Of a stretch of DNA of 64,000 bases, positions 33,241-45,408 are shown piece after piece. The notes under the pieces are model-generated. The model had not been told where the DNA came from. It worked only from the letters and a program-made list of their open reading frames with translations, and did no database searches. The translations under genes were made by a program, and so were the position numbers. Source of the stretch: Sclerotinia nivalis. Its lineage: Eukaryota > Ascomycota > Leotiomycetes > Helotiales > Sclerotiniaceae. Location: NCBI GenBank assembly GCA_029531795.1, contig JAPEIS010000007.1, forward strand, positions 620,001 through 684,000, written 5' to 3'. Within the stretch, counting starts at the first letter, position 1, and every line of letters starts with the position of its first letter.

Positions 33241-36200
33241 AATGGATGAAAGAGCAGTAAAAAGTTTTTGATTTAACTTCAATGTTTTGACATTATCGCG
33301 GACTTGCATCTTGAAACCTGAAGTCGCCTGTTTAGACGATTACCCACATTAATTTTGAGCTCGAAGTATGAAGAGGAGTACTCACTTGGTTTATCTGTTT
33401 GTATTGCGAAACCTTCCACTTTTCTAGTCTTAGGAACGTAATTGCAAAATTATACATGCATGTTGAAGCGGTCTTCGCTATGAGATTGACAATTGGTGGC
33501 GCATGTGTGATGGGTTTCCGGTTAATCAAGTTACGGTCAAATGATTAATCATCAGGATTGGAGTTGTTATATCGAGTCAGGGGAACAGAGAGGTAAGAAC
33601 CGGGGTGCTTAATTGCATCTATGTCACATCGGGATGCTGAGCATTAAAACTTCAGGATCTTAATACATTCCAAATACCCAGGATATAAAACATAAAGTAG
33701 AGAGGACGTCTTGACGTACTGACTACAAACGGTGGAAGGTTTGTAATTATATATGAATAAATACGATCAGCTGGGCATAACTGATGTCAATTTATGTTCT
33801 GAGAGAAGGGTATTGGGAAATAAAGCACTGCGGGAGTGGGATCATCTACAATGGCAAGCAATAGCGAAGAAAATGTAATTTTATTGGGGCTAGGCCGAGT
33901 ACCGATACAATGAAATCTTTCGATATCACGATAGGTCTAGTAGCGCAGAAATGTGAAAGAGTTTCTACAAAGGATGTTGGACCTGGTGGAAAGCAGAAAG
34001 GTCAGATCAAGTCTTTGGAAGGTTGCCATAAGATACATGTCGAGGGTACGGGACGTATGATTATAAGAAACAAGAGTACTAGAAGTTATGAATGAATCTA
34101 TTGAAGATTATAGAAAGGTAAGGACTTGAGTGGGATACTTCTTTGCATGCTGGCAATAAAACGAAGACATAGACACCGGCCGGTAAATAACGCACGGAGA
34201 AGTGAAGTGATGTAAGATTCCAGAAGCTGGTCGAAATAAATTCTCAATTCGACCCATGGATTGAGCAGTTTTTCTCCAGCTTGTTTATTTATCCGAAAGA
34301 TGTGTGTGACGTTGGTAACATTGACCACATGCAGCAATCATATAGAACATTTTGAACTTGGTACACCAGTGTTTTGCTCGAAGTGCCTGTAAAAATTAAG
34401 TATATGAATAGATTAAGATACAAAATATCATTCGATTAGACATCAGGACAATAAATCTATTTTCTAATATTCTTGAAAGCTAGAAACTAAGCACCTAAGC
34501 CTATACCCGGTTCGCCTCCTCTCGTGATATACAACCCGTGGGCTGAAACAATCGCCTTCTCGGTCCCATGCATTCACAACCCCGTCGACTACTCCAGATG
34601 CTATGTTCTTTTCCGAACTTTTCGATTGTACCTCTATCCAAATGATCACTGAATCTGCCAACCGAACCCCTCATTCATCGAAATACGTGCTGTGAAATTG
34701 CCACCCCGACACACTAATCGAAGGACCACTTGTCGACAGACTCTCATGATTAACACAAAGTTTAAGAGAAGAGGCCCGTTCGCCTACCCGTGTGGGTGTG
34801 GTGGCGCCAGCAGCTCCTAATTGCAGATCCAGATATATAATCTGCAAGATGGAGAGTATTTCCTGAAGAAGACGAGATTATAAAAAAATTATTAATTGTA
34901 AAAGAAATACCTGAGAGTCCGCTGTCTTTATTGAGTTCTTTGGTAATTCACAAGGCAAGCAGACCCGAATATATCGTGCATGTTTTTTTGTATGTTTTTG
35001 CCGTGATGACTGAGATAATGTTAACAGAGGCTTATTGGATCCTATTGGGTTGTACCAAAGAAGTTGGTTCCGCAGGAGAAGTGAGTAATGTGCAGGACCG
35101 TATTCGGAGGTAAAGCCTCAAGCATTAATAAAACCCGTTCCACACTTTTGTCTCGTTGCCATTATATACCGTGCTGTGAGCATCCGTGATTGTCGAAATA
35201 CATTCCGACGCCGTGTGAACCATACAAGATATTCGTGCTTTCATCTCATATGTTGATGCCTAACCAGTCGCTCTTAGTCAACCAAGCGTCTTCTCCGTGT
35301 ACGTATTTGTGCTAAAATTGTCCAAAGCACCGTATGCAATCGGATAACGTAAATATCCGCACCGCCCAGGATTTCCTGTCGCTCTCAGCGATCAAGGCAA
35401 GTGTTTTGAACCGTCTCTGCCGCCAGATACCGAGTCAATACTCATTAACCAACAATTTCTGGAAAAAAAACCTCCGAAGACATACCTTCCATTGATATGG
35501 CACAAAAATCAATCAGCCACATTATCTAACTCATAGAAGTAAAGAGACTGAGGTCACTTAGGAACCTGGTGTGTTCCAGTGGAGTCTGCAACACTTGGAC
35601 TGGCTGCGGAAGTCGCAGCCGTACCTGTTGAACGCTCATAAATAGTTCCTAAAACTGTGACAATACAGTGCGGCCAAACATGAACAGAATCAGAGGAAAA
35701 GTAATACATCAAGTATGTTTTTGGTCGTGAAGTTCGCATAGTGATCAAACAATGGAGGCATGAGAAGCAAACATAAAGTCTTGTTGAGAGATGGACACTG
35801 CCTCGTCAATCGTGAAATTGCCTGCCATTAAAGTAGGAATCGCAAGATAAGAGGTGCAAATTTATGGAATACGACCAAAACAGAGTGAAGTTTTCACAGT
35901 TTAAAACGACACTGGTGGGTGTAAAATGCATCGAAGCCACAATCTGATGAAACAGCAGCAAGATGTGGAGCCAGGACTCATCTTTCCGATTGTTACCTGC
36001 GCCAATCAGCGGAATGTGATTATAAAAATTCAAGAAATTCAAGACACCTTTAAATTACAAGCAGCTCTAATCTTTTAAAGAGAAGCTATAGATAGACTGA
36101 TATTCAGAGAGCCAAGATATCTGCACAAATTGCAGTTCAAAAATTCTTTCCTCCCGCTTGTGACGACATGCTCATCGAGATTATATCCCTGTCGATCATC

Positions 36201-37870
36201 AAAGCACAGACTGAAAGGTTTTTCCACTTGCAATTAGGTGAAGACTGCATTAAATCATCAGTCCAATGCTAATTCCGAATAAACGTATGAGAGTGGTTCC
36301 AGTTATCCAGAAAATCACAATGTCAGCAAATGAAATCACTTACTGTATAATCTCTGCAATGCTCCACAACAGAAAGCCAGCCCAATATCTAGACCTGGGT
36401 GGAGCATCTTCTAACCTGGCGGATAAACTCTGACGAGAATGCCAATTCGTGGGTGCCTTTAAATCGTACCAGTCATTGCAGTCCATCACGAGAAGTGACT
36501 AGCAGGCTACCAACGGGAGCGTGAACTGCATCGTGCCTTTTCTCTCCGGAGAAGAAAGTGGACGGAAACTGCATGGTCGGCGCCTGGAAAACGCCACAAA
36601 AACCAAGCCAAGAAGAGCTGGATTACTGTTTATACAGAACACATCTTCTCGCTCTTGCCGTCAACTTCTCACAGCCATTCTCCACTATCTTGACTATCTC
36701 TCTCCGAGATCTCCATAAGGAAAGGGTGAGCAGGGAAAAGGGCCCACTACTGGCGTGTCCAATCACGTGTTATGAAGGGATTCAAATCCTTCTGGAGATC
36801 GATGGTGTACATATCGTGAATCTCCTAAGAGTTATTCCAAATATTTATTCCATTACTCCGTGCCATTCAGGAACTAGCCAAGTGGGGACAATCACTCTTA
36901 TCGTCTGAACTTTAAAGGTATACTATCCTCCTGAGTCCGGAAATGCACGATAACTGCCTGCCTATTTTATTTTGAGGCTCCCTTTTCACTTGGCTTACTT
37001 CAAAATTTTCACCAATACTAACAAAACCACATCAACTTTGATGGATTCTTTCCCCGACGGGAGAAAAACGTAATAAGTAATCATAAGTGAGGCTGAAGCT
37101 GATTAAAATTTTGATGTTTGTACTTCCAGTAGAACTATAAAAGATTGTCCTATGTATAGCTAAGGTCCGTGCACATATTATTAGATTAGTCTTGTCTTGA
37201 GTTACAGCACTAATTGGGGTCAGCTCCCACAACCATGAACGGGCAACGACTTTCAATTTTGCCATCTTTTCTCTTTAATGCACTGCTTCACCGAACTTCT
37301 TTCTCACGGAAAGGTCACTCTTGATCATGTTATATCATATTCTATTCTTAAACGTACTCCAATTTTGAAATTTTGAACATGGATCATATATATCTCACGT
37401 GCTAGGCACGTGGCATCAGAATCCTGCGCTGCAGCCCCTGTCTGCCACCGTAAGATGGCGTTGAAGAAAGATGGGTACCTACCTAGCTGCATAGATTTAC
37501 TGGGCATGTAAGGGTGAATGAAACTCCGGTATTCAGCTGTCAGAAGATAGTACAGTATCAGGTGGAAGTCATGGCGGGACGATCAGGATAATCTATTCTA
37601 TTGATCTAATTGACTAACGTGTACTTGCACTTTTTTACTCCACCCTTCTATATTGAAAGCAGATACAGAAACCAAGCATAAGTCGTATATCGTATGGAAA
37701 AGAAGCACAAAAATCAACAAACGCCACAACAAACGAAACAACAACCTCCGAAGCCGATTATAAATTGATAGGAAATTAACAGCGCATGGTTCATTATCGT
37801 GATGTTCAAATGTACTAAGAAGGAGGACGAAGGAGCGGAGGTACGGAATTGATGATAGCCAGCTCTCTTT
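33241..37870. other. Gene-poor region, no supported gene
   Basis: Ordinary composition. Several 60-116-residue frames are open, the most protein-like being plus-strand 36,558-36,908 (starts GTG, no known domain) and minus-strand 35,554-35,748 (a Ser/Thr/Ala-rich end). Without homology or clear splice structure I do not call them genes. Old decayed genes or lineage-specific small secreted proteins could be hidden here. Confidence 0.4.
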
Positions 37871-39349
37871 CTACGAGTCCCAAATAGGACCAAAGGCCGG
37901 AATTCCAAGATATTCCAAATCCTGCACGAGTTTTATCGTCAATTTCGGATTCGAAATAACAATGACAGCTTCAGATTTAGTGTCCCGGTACTGTTGTATC
38001 ACAAGAGGAAGTGTCGCGGGTCTTCCCATGGTCGTTGTATTATGGATGTATGCGTTAGGCCCCAGTGCTTTGATAATGCCACCAATCTCATCACCATAAG
38101 TCGTCAACGGGTCTCGAGTTGACCAAAAGAGATTGATTCTGGTTTTTTGTGCAAGGATGACCGGTAAGCAGGGTGCGATTCCAGAACCGGTAGCTACGAG
38201 TAAGATACTTCGAAACATGGGAGCGATTCGTAAAACACCACATGTGGGCGTACGACGAGCCCAAACCTCCTTCGGTGGTTCGCTTATCAATTTTTTGGTC
38301 CAGTCACCTGCGTTCGAAATAATGAGGGAGAAGCCGTCTTTCTTTGGGTCTGCGACAGTGGCAAATGCATGCCATTCGAAGAGAGGGCTGCTGGATATGC
38401 GAATGGTTGTTCCTGGTGAAGGAGTAACGTAGTCGAAGTATATGCGCAAGGCATGTGTTGAAAGTTGTTCTGATTGAACTTTGACCTTTCGGCAATTAAG
38501 CCACGTCATAATGATGCTCCATGTAGCGATAGCGAGAAGCCAAATGTTAGGGTTGACTAGTAAAACTTTGGACAATTTTTGAGTTGACGATCGCTCGATA
38601 TCACTGTTGAGTACGGTGAGAGTCCAGAGCAGAGCGAGTGCTGACCACCCAGCAAATCGATGGATGATTTCAAAGCCATTGTGGAGTTTTGCACGAATTG
38701 ATGGATGAGCCATGACAATCATTGAGATGAGAAGAATATCCAAAATGTAGATGATGATGAGTAGGATGATCTTTTCCGCGTGGTACGGTCCCCTCCAACT
38801 AGTTTCGATAGAGAGAAGGATGAACCAAAATGTTGCAGCTGAGGCGCATCCGGAATGAAGACCTCCCAAGTGGTAGATCTTTCCCATGCGTCGGCGAAGC
38901 CACAATGGAAAGCTTTTTGGTGCGGATGCAAAAATGGTATACAAACCATTGATTACATGCTCTTCCCGAATGACAATAGAGATCACCAGATTAATTGAGG
39001 TTGCCAAAGCAGCTGTTGTTTTGCTTGGCGTCCCATTAGTAGCCCATTCGTACAGGAATCCCACGGCACCTCCCAAATTGAGGCAAAACACGATTGTGAA
39101 CAGAAGTCGATATTCGGAGGTGATGAAGCGATAAAATCGCAGAAGGGGCGTGGCAGATTGTCTTGCGACATCTTCCAGAAGCTTGGGATCCACAGATACT
39201 TTCATCAAACTTGAGCCTCCAGAACTATTTGATTCTGCCAAGCTGCTAGAGGATGGTGATGGTGGTACTTTGGTCGATTCGCCCATATCGCTGGAGTCCG
39301 CCAAGCTGCGAACATCTGGCGACTCGACTACCTTTTCTGGTTCTCCCAT
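37871..39349 (-). CDS. TmpA-like integral membrane oxidoreductase-like protein
   Basis: A single exon of 492 residues from the ATG at 39,349 (MGEPEK). The N-terminal 55 residues are Ser/Pro-rich and cytosolic. Six membrane segments follow: about 85-106, 112-128, 162-187, 195-218, 232-254 and 270-290, including YHLGGLHSG and FEIIHRFAGW, whose His residues fall where ferric-reductase-like proteins hold ligands. The C-terminal half resembles a ferredoxin-reductase fold with VATGSGIAPCLPVIL (nucleotide-binding Gly-x-Gly-x-x-P) and INLFWSTRDP. This architecture matches TmpA of Aspergillus nidulans and the C-terminal module of fungal adenylate-forming reductases such as Cps1/NPS10. TmpA is tied to conidiation signalling; that role here is inference. 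No adenylation domain is attached. A TATATAAA lies about 230 bp upstream (near 39,582). Confidence 0.82.
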   Translation of the reverse strand: MGEPEKVVESPDVRSLADSSDMGESTKVPPSPSSSSLAESNSSGGSSLMKVSVDPKLLEDVARQSATPLLRFYRFITSEYRLLFTIVFCLNLGGAVGFLYEWATNGTPSKTTAALATSINLVISIVIREEHVINGLYTIFASAPKSFPLWLRRRMGKIYHLGGLHSGCASAATFWFILLSIETSWRGPYHAEKIILLIIIYILDILLISMIVMAHPSIRAKLHNGFEIIHRFAGWSALALLWTLTVLNSDIERSSTQKLSKVLLVNPNIWLLAIATWSIIMTWLNCRKVKVQSEQLSTHALRIYFDYVTPSPGTTIRISSSPLFEWHAFATVADPKKDGFSLIISNAGDWTKKLISEPPKEVWARRTPTCGVLRIAPMFRSILLVATGSGIAPCLPVILAQKTRINLFWSTRDPLTTYGDEIGGIIKALGPNAYIHNTTTMGRPATLPLVIQQYRDTKSEAVIVISNPKLTIKLVQDLEYLGIPAFGPIWDS

Positions 39350-42106
39350 ATTGAAAACAAGTAAATGGAACAAGCAATAGTATGATAAAGAGGCGGGTTG
39401 TAGTTGGTCAGTCGCGGAGGAAGTCCCAGTAAGATATTGGCTAAGACCCTCGTGCTAGATTTTGGTTGTTGAGGTAGACGAGACACGAAGAGAATTTCTG
39501 ATCTGGAAAGATAGAAGCAAGTGCAAATTTTGACGGTTTTCGAGCAAGGCTTGATCTGAGAAATAGCTGGTGAGATGAGAGTATATATAAAGTTTTCATC
39601 TGTCTTGAACAGCTCATGACAAATTAGTGGATATTATTTCTATCCAAAAAAGGAGGACTCCGAACGCTCCATTAGGAAGTGCAGATGGATCAGGGCAAGA
39701 AGACCCACTAGGAGCGAGGCCCTATCCAGATGGATTGTACATACGGAGTCTCATTCGGATGAGGGGAAGTAATCGACATAATCCCAAAGGTTGATATCCC
39801 ATCTTCGCTCTCTCCGATGCTGTTATCATTCTTCACGATAGTGGTACGAGATTGATATCTTCTTCACGTACATTGAGGAGTATCCCCGTCCAGACTGGGA
39901 TAAAACGTGCTCGCAATGCTACCCTCCCTTTCGGTAGCTCCTTTACGCACTCACCACGTCATCTCAATCAATCATTCTTTGGCTATGATACCCAGTTTCA
40001 TATCACAGTGCTATTGCGGAAGTGGAACCTCTTTTGCGCGGTAGATAGTATCTCTCTATACATCTCCTTCTGCTTCTTTCAACGCCAGACTACAGGTCCG
40101 AAGTGTGGAAACAAGATAAACTCCTTGTAGACTCTTCCTTCCATAAACTAGGATATCAATGGAACCCACCAAAGCCTTGTTGTGGAGTCAAAAAATTACT
40201 AGTTGTAACCGGGCCGCACCTCTGCATATTTTCCTGGGCGTGCATGTGTGTAAGGCACAGGCAGCACTTGTCCTATCATACTCCACTACAAACTGCACCG
40301 TCATGTTGGAATAATGCTTGGGTATTTAGCTCGTGCATTCCTCTCAATCCTTTGAATTTCGCTTCCAAGTCCGCTCTTGCAATCTGATATGGTAGGTAAT
40401 ACGCTGTCATGAGAAGTAGGTGCACATACGTTCACCGCGAAATGATACACTTGAAGGGCACCTTCCGGCAGTGGTCAAAAAATTGCGAGGAAACGAAACC
40501 GTGTGAATAACAACATTATAATCTTCACAATCCCTGAATTTTACTCTTCAATCACATTTGCTCTTGGGTCGAAAACAAGCATCGTCGCACGCGTGGCATG
40601 GATTTACCCAACAAATTATTGTTCATGAAATGCTACTACCCCTCACATCAATTTATGTTTCAGTTATTGATCTCGATTCAACATCTTGAACTACAAAAAT
40701 TTTGATATGAAGTGGAGCATGTTCTTCTTTATGCATTCTTTGCAAACCGTTGTTAATAATTCATACCCAGTTAACTGGCGTGCTTACCTTCCAAGTTGAG
40801 GGGCCATCTTATCACGACGAAACTCGTGCGGCCGAAAAGTATGCAACTCCGGAGCTAGAAGCACGTTCCACGGGGTGGTAAACTACAAGAGGAATAATCC
40901 TGGTTTCTTTAGCGTCGGAGTTCATACTTTCTGGCACCACAAGTACAGTACTTCGAATTTTGGAGCTATAAACGGCCACATCCCTTGCATGTCCAGATCC
41001 ACCTACAACAACCCACCTTCCCCATTGTAACAAAAATTTGGTTGTCTAACCCTTCCTGTAGCTAAGCAAGGTTCACATGTTGCAAGTAGCGGGGGTATTC
41101 CTAGTTAAATCCTAGTCTCTAGGTCCCATGTAGCACCATGTGAAAATTGGAAAGGGATTTTCACGGGTAAGACTTAGCAGGTACAGGTTAATACCTCATC
41201 CTAAGGACGTGGGGGTTTTACACACTGTGAACATGTTGTATTTTGCAACTTCCGTTTATGACGACACTAAATTTCTCCACCTCATGAGCATTCAGATAAT
41301 GTACGTACATGCTAGCCCAAACGCAAGTGCACGAGTCGAGAGCAATTACCAATAACTATTTCTCTTTTGGTATATCAATATCGCAAAGTTCACAATAGTA
41401 TTGACGCCAGTGACATTGTAAGGACGTTGTCATTGTGTGTTCAATCAACTACATTGACCTATCAAATCCGAGGGCACGAGATTGGGACACACAAAAAATT
41501 GTAGCCATGATGGAGTGTGGTACATCGGTCTTCTGGATAATGGCTATAGGCATAGAATCATTATACCTGCAGTGTTAAGTGTTTGGCGCCGATCACATGC
41601 ATCCAAATTGCACCTTTGCTCGGCTGTTCGTCAGTATCTGGCAGTTCTTCCTGTGTAAATCTCAATTAAACTGTAGATGTCTAGCTGAGTAACCTAAAAT
41701 CGTAAGAGACCCAGAAGAAAAACTGGAGAAAACGGGCCTGGCTAGCATTAAATGTGTTAGTAGATTTGTGACAGAACTCCAATCTCCTCCACAGTTAGAC
41801 AATAGTGCATAATCAACCTTGAGCGCAAGTGTCATAGCACCCTTTTGGTGGACGGCTACTCGCGTAGCCAGAAGGTTTAACACCCCGAACGCTAAATCGG
41901 TGCTAAGAAAGAGGGGGAGACCTTGAAAGCGGGGTAGTTTGACCAATAAGAATAATCATTCCCGAGCGTTTAGAGTTTTGTACTTTGTGGCCGCACGTTT
42001 CTGGCCGCACGAGTACCTCTCCAGTTTGTAGATCACGGGGGTTGCATCTAAAAATGATCGACAGCGAGGTACTGACTGTAGATAGAAACTCAATTGCTCT
42101 ACCGTC
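39350..42106. other. Intergenic region with no supported gene
   Basis: It starts with the promoter of the TmpA-like gene. Short frames on both strands (for example minus-strand 40,812-41,033) carry no recognisable domain. Composition is ordinary and RIP is not evident. Confidence 0.4.
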
Positions 42107-42108
42107 TA

Positions 42109-42361
42109 AACTCAAGTAATCCGGATAAGCCTAAACCCGTTTGAGAACATGATCTGCAATGGGTTAGGGTTCGGAGTTATCAAATTCTGATAAAATTCGT
42201 GACTAATCTGAGATTCCAAAGATCTCATGGTCAACTGATATCGGAATTTTAGATATTCCTATATAAGATTGAAAAAACTTCGGAATTTGAAGATTCCGAA
42301 CTTTAACCCACTGCAGATCATATTCTCAAAAGGGTTTAGGCTTGTCCGGATTACTTGAGTT
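42109..42361. mobile_element. 253-bp fold-back MITE with TA target duplication
   Basis: The left arm starts AACTCAAGTAATCCGG and the right end is its reverse complement. The arms align for about 58 bp with roughly four mismatches (42,109-42,166 against 42,304-42,361), and weaker complementarity continues inward to about 85 bp. TA lies on each side (42,107-42,108 and 42,362-42,363). It has no ORF. Size, long inverted repeats and the TA duplication fit a Tc1/mariner-type MITE. Confidence 0.82.
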
Positions 42362-42363
42362 TA

Positions 42364-42977
42364 TACGATACCGTTGTGCAAGGTCCGTTAACACAATCGA
42401 CATCTATGTGTGGTAGGCTCCACTACATGGTGACTGCTGATTATGCAGATAGTGTAACCAACCCATGCATGCAAATCTTGGCAAAGATAGTAGATGTGGA
42501 TCTAGACGTATCGACTGTATTCAAATAAAGCTAGTATGAAAAACAGTACTTGATGATGCGATGCAAGCATTAAATCGAGAATCCTCCGTAAATAGTCCTA
42601 TCATTGTCCAGAAAGGACACCAAAGGATTTAACATGCATCTTCAAAGCTCGGAGGTGGTGATGACATCATTCCAAATCATTAAACTTCAAGTAAGCAACA
42701 ATTGAAGGATCTTTACCAGCTTACTGGGCCTAAAGGGAATTTGGCAAGGAGATTATAAATGAGAGATTGGTCAAAGCGCAATGACGCTTTAGCTGACTTG
42801 GGATTGAAATGCTACGCGTATGTTCGAGGTAGCTATCGAGTTCTGGCAGTAGATATGATATTCTAGGCCAAATAAAAAATGATATGTTGAATATCCAAAT
42901 TCTCAACTAGTGGTATCCATGGAAGCATAGAAAAGATATGTAGGCGAGAGCCCAGTTGCAAATGCAAATGCGGATGT
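42364..42977. other. Intergenic region / 3' flank of MetAP2
   Basis: No gene supported. The right part should include the 3' UTR of the minus-strand MetAP2 gene. Confidence 0.35.
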
Positions 42978-44705
42978 CTAATAGTCGTCGCCACGGCTAA
43001 TCACTTCTTTACCACCAGAGTGGAGTAGAATCGTCTGAAACTAATGATTGGCCTTGAAGCGGGTTTCCCGGGAGTGTTCCATACATGTTCAAATTGTGCT
43101 GTGTATGAGCCCGTCACGTCGACGAGTGGAGCGTAAGACTCCACAATTCCATTGTCTATCAAACTTCTCATCTATGCACCTCAGATTAACAAGTTCTCAA
43201 TACGCAACGGTCGAACTATATCACTTACTCCGAGATGATAGTTCTTCACTCCAAGACGCTCCAAATATCGGCGGCAAAAAACCAAGGTTCCAAAGTTGGC
43301 GTCGATGGTTTTAAGTAAAGACTTAGCGGACGAGAGTTGCACATCAGCACTTGTGACATCGCTTCGCCCGTAGCCATAAATACCCACCGGCCAGGTAATC
43401 AGAACATATCCCCAAGACATTGAAGATGGGAGCGGAATACAATACATACATCATCACGTAGATATCCCGTTCCAGTACTGCCGAAAGTCTCGATGGCAAA
43501 TACCTCATCCTCCTCCATCTTGTCCCGATTCTTATTTCTGACAAAGGGGACTTGTTTGCCGCCATGTATATGATATCGAAGAATGTCATGACCTGTAATG
43601 TTTCGAATTGTTTTCACTGGTAGAACTTTACCTCCAATCTCTATTTCGTAACTTTCCGTCACCTCTTGGATCGCAGCGCCGATATCACTCATTCTTGCGT
43701 CGACACCAGCATGCTATATTCGATCAGCTGGTAAGTTTCACTTCAAGTTCAAAGCTTCCAATCGATTAGACGTACCAGAATGCCAGTATTGGTTGCTTCT
43801 TTCACAGCGGTCAGGAGGTTGTCGTACGTATGGTCGAAAGTGATGGTGAATGCTGAGTCGACAATACGACCATTTTTTTGCACACCAAAGTCCACCTTTA
43901 GTACATCACTATTCTGCAGGATGACATCTTTTCCGCCTGGATTCGGCGTCCAATGGGCTGCGATATTGTTTAGGCATAACCCGGTGGGGAACCCCATGCT
44001 TGCTTCCAGACTATCTCCAGTTTCAAGTCCCTGGTGGCCAGATAGTGCACGAATTCCATCCTCAATCCCATCAGCAATCGACAGAAGACTTGCACCTGGT
44101 TTGATGAGCTCCTTCTGGGCATACTGACGAACCTGACGATGGATCTCCGCGGCCTCACGGTAATCGTCAAGAAATCCTTTGCCCCAGAGGCGAGAGTCAA
44201 AACGTGACTCCTCATCTGTAACACGGGATGTATTCTCATATGGCGTGAGCTCCCCCTCGAGAAACACAAACGGGAACAGACTAGATACAAGTACGCGAGA
44301 TGGGGTGATTTGCCCAAGCTCCGTTAACTTCTTCTTCTTCTTCTTTTCTGCATATGAGATCATTAGTCCGTGTTAAAACTTCTTTTGCACATGACCGTCT
44401 CTAAGATTAAATATCTGATTGGAAGATTATAACTCGCCATTAGACAGAAGCATATTCACCCCAGGTCCTTCATCGGCAGCATTGCTATCATCATCATCAT
44501 CATCATCACCAATAATCCCGCGATCCAAATCCGCCAAGGTCGAAGCCCTTTGAGAAGGTTTCAAATTTTGATTGGCTGGCTTGAGCTCGATGGAGTCAGA
44601 AGCTACATTACGAAGTCAACTGTTAATTCGTGACTATGTCATCTGCAAAGGGATTTTCGTACCATTGGGAGTCTGCTGGTATTCATCAGAGGTCTTGGAT
44701 CCCAT
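42978..44705 (-). CDS. Methionine aminopeptidase 2 (seven exons)
   Basis: Exons 44705-44663, 44602-44438, 44347-43776, 43713-43450, 43387-43229, 43171-43085 and 43034-42978 join to 448 residues, the normal fungal MetAP2 length. The enzyme removes the initiator Met from nascent proteins on cytosolic ribosomes. The N-terminus has an Asp run (six D) and a Lys run (six K), both typical. All five metal ligands and the active-site His are present: AAHWTPN (His), KVDFG and RIVDSAF (two Asp), RYHIHGGK (His), AIETFGSTG (Glu) and QFEHT (Glu). The protein ends SRGDDY as expected. Two splice sites are odd: intron 2 has a GC donor (G|GCGAGT at 44,437), and intron 4 needs a CG acceptor at 43,389-43,388 to keep the family sequence [11 protein letters not shown]. 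If intron 4 is not spliced there, the gene is broken. It resembles the MetAP2-2 paralogues seen in several ascomycetes. Confidence 0.85.
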
Positions 44706-45408
44706 ACTGAGGCACCGAGTGAAGATACTGTCGCTTGAAATTGAAGAGGTGTTAATACCAAAGTTGAGAAGATGAATAAATATTTAACTACATTTTTGGT
44801 GGGGCTACGCCCCTTCGAATGACATCTCGTCAAAAGTACTCATCGCTACTATTGGAACATAATAAGAAGAAAAGTGAGATGTTTTTGTTATCCAAAATAT
44901 GCAAAGTCTATATTTTGATCTATCGGAAGAACAACATTTCCCTAGAGCTGCTATATTAGGAGTGGAAGGGTTTCCGGGCGTTAACGTTGTTCACCGACCG
45001 TCAAAAATCTCAAAAATTTACCTAATTCTTTTCCCATGTGATCCAGATCATAGAACTATTATAATTGGTTAAAAACAAACCAAAAGCCGAAGATAAATCA
45101 GAATCCAGTAGGGAGAGGGGACGAAGCCCATGTCAAACCGACACTACTGCGCGCCTTGCCCCAGTTATCAGCGCTATACTCCGTTCAGGCTCTATAGGTA
45201 TACCCATGCGCCATAGATTGGTTGTGATAATAGTCTACCGTGCCTCATGAACTTTGAGCTACACATATCACATGATTGAACTCCAGGGTGGGCCACATGC
45301 ATCCCCCCCCCCACGAATCCACCCCGGCCAACCCCACATCTCTAACACCAAATGAAGACTGCTTATTCAATAAAATGAGATGAGGTTCACAATACCAGCC
45401 ACCAAGAT
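44706..45408. other. Promoter and 5' flank of MetAP2
   Basis: Upstream of the minus-strand MetAP2 start. No gene is supported. It contains a C-run near 45,305-45,312. Confidence 0.4.

Noticed and set aside
36558..36908. 116-residue plus-strand frame as a small secreted protein
   Set aside because: It starts at GTG, lacks a signal peptide and recognisable splice partners, and is not conserved with anything I know.
41497..42115. Minus-strand frames at 41,662-41,946 and 41,903-42,115 as a gene
   Set aside because: No start context, domain or consistent splice join was found, and the right one runs into the MITE border.
42164..42174. GGGTTAGGGTT resembling telomeric repeat
   Set aside because: It is a single short occurrence inside the MITE arm and is not repeated in tandem, so it does not indicate a telomere.
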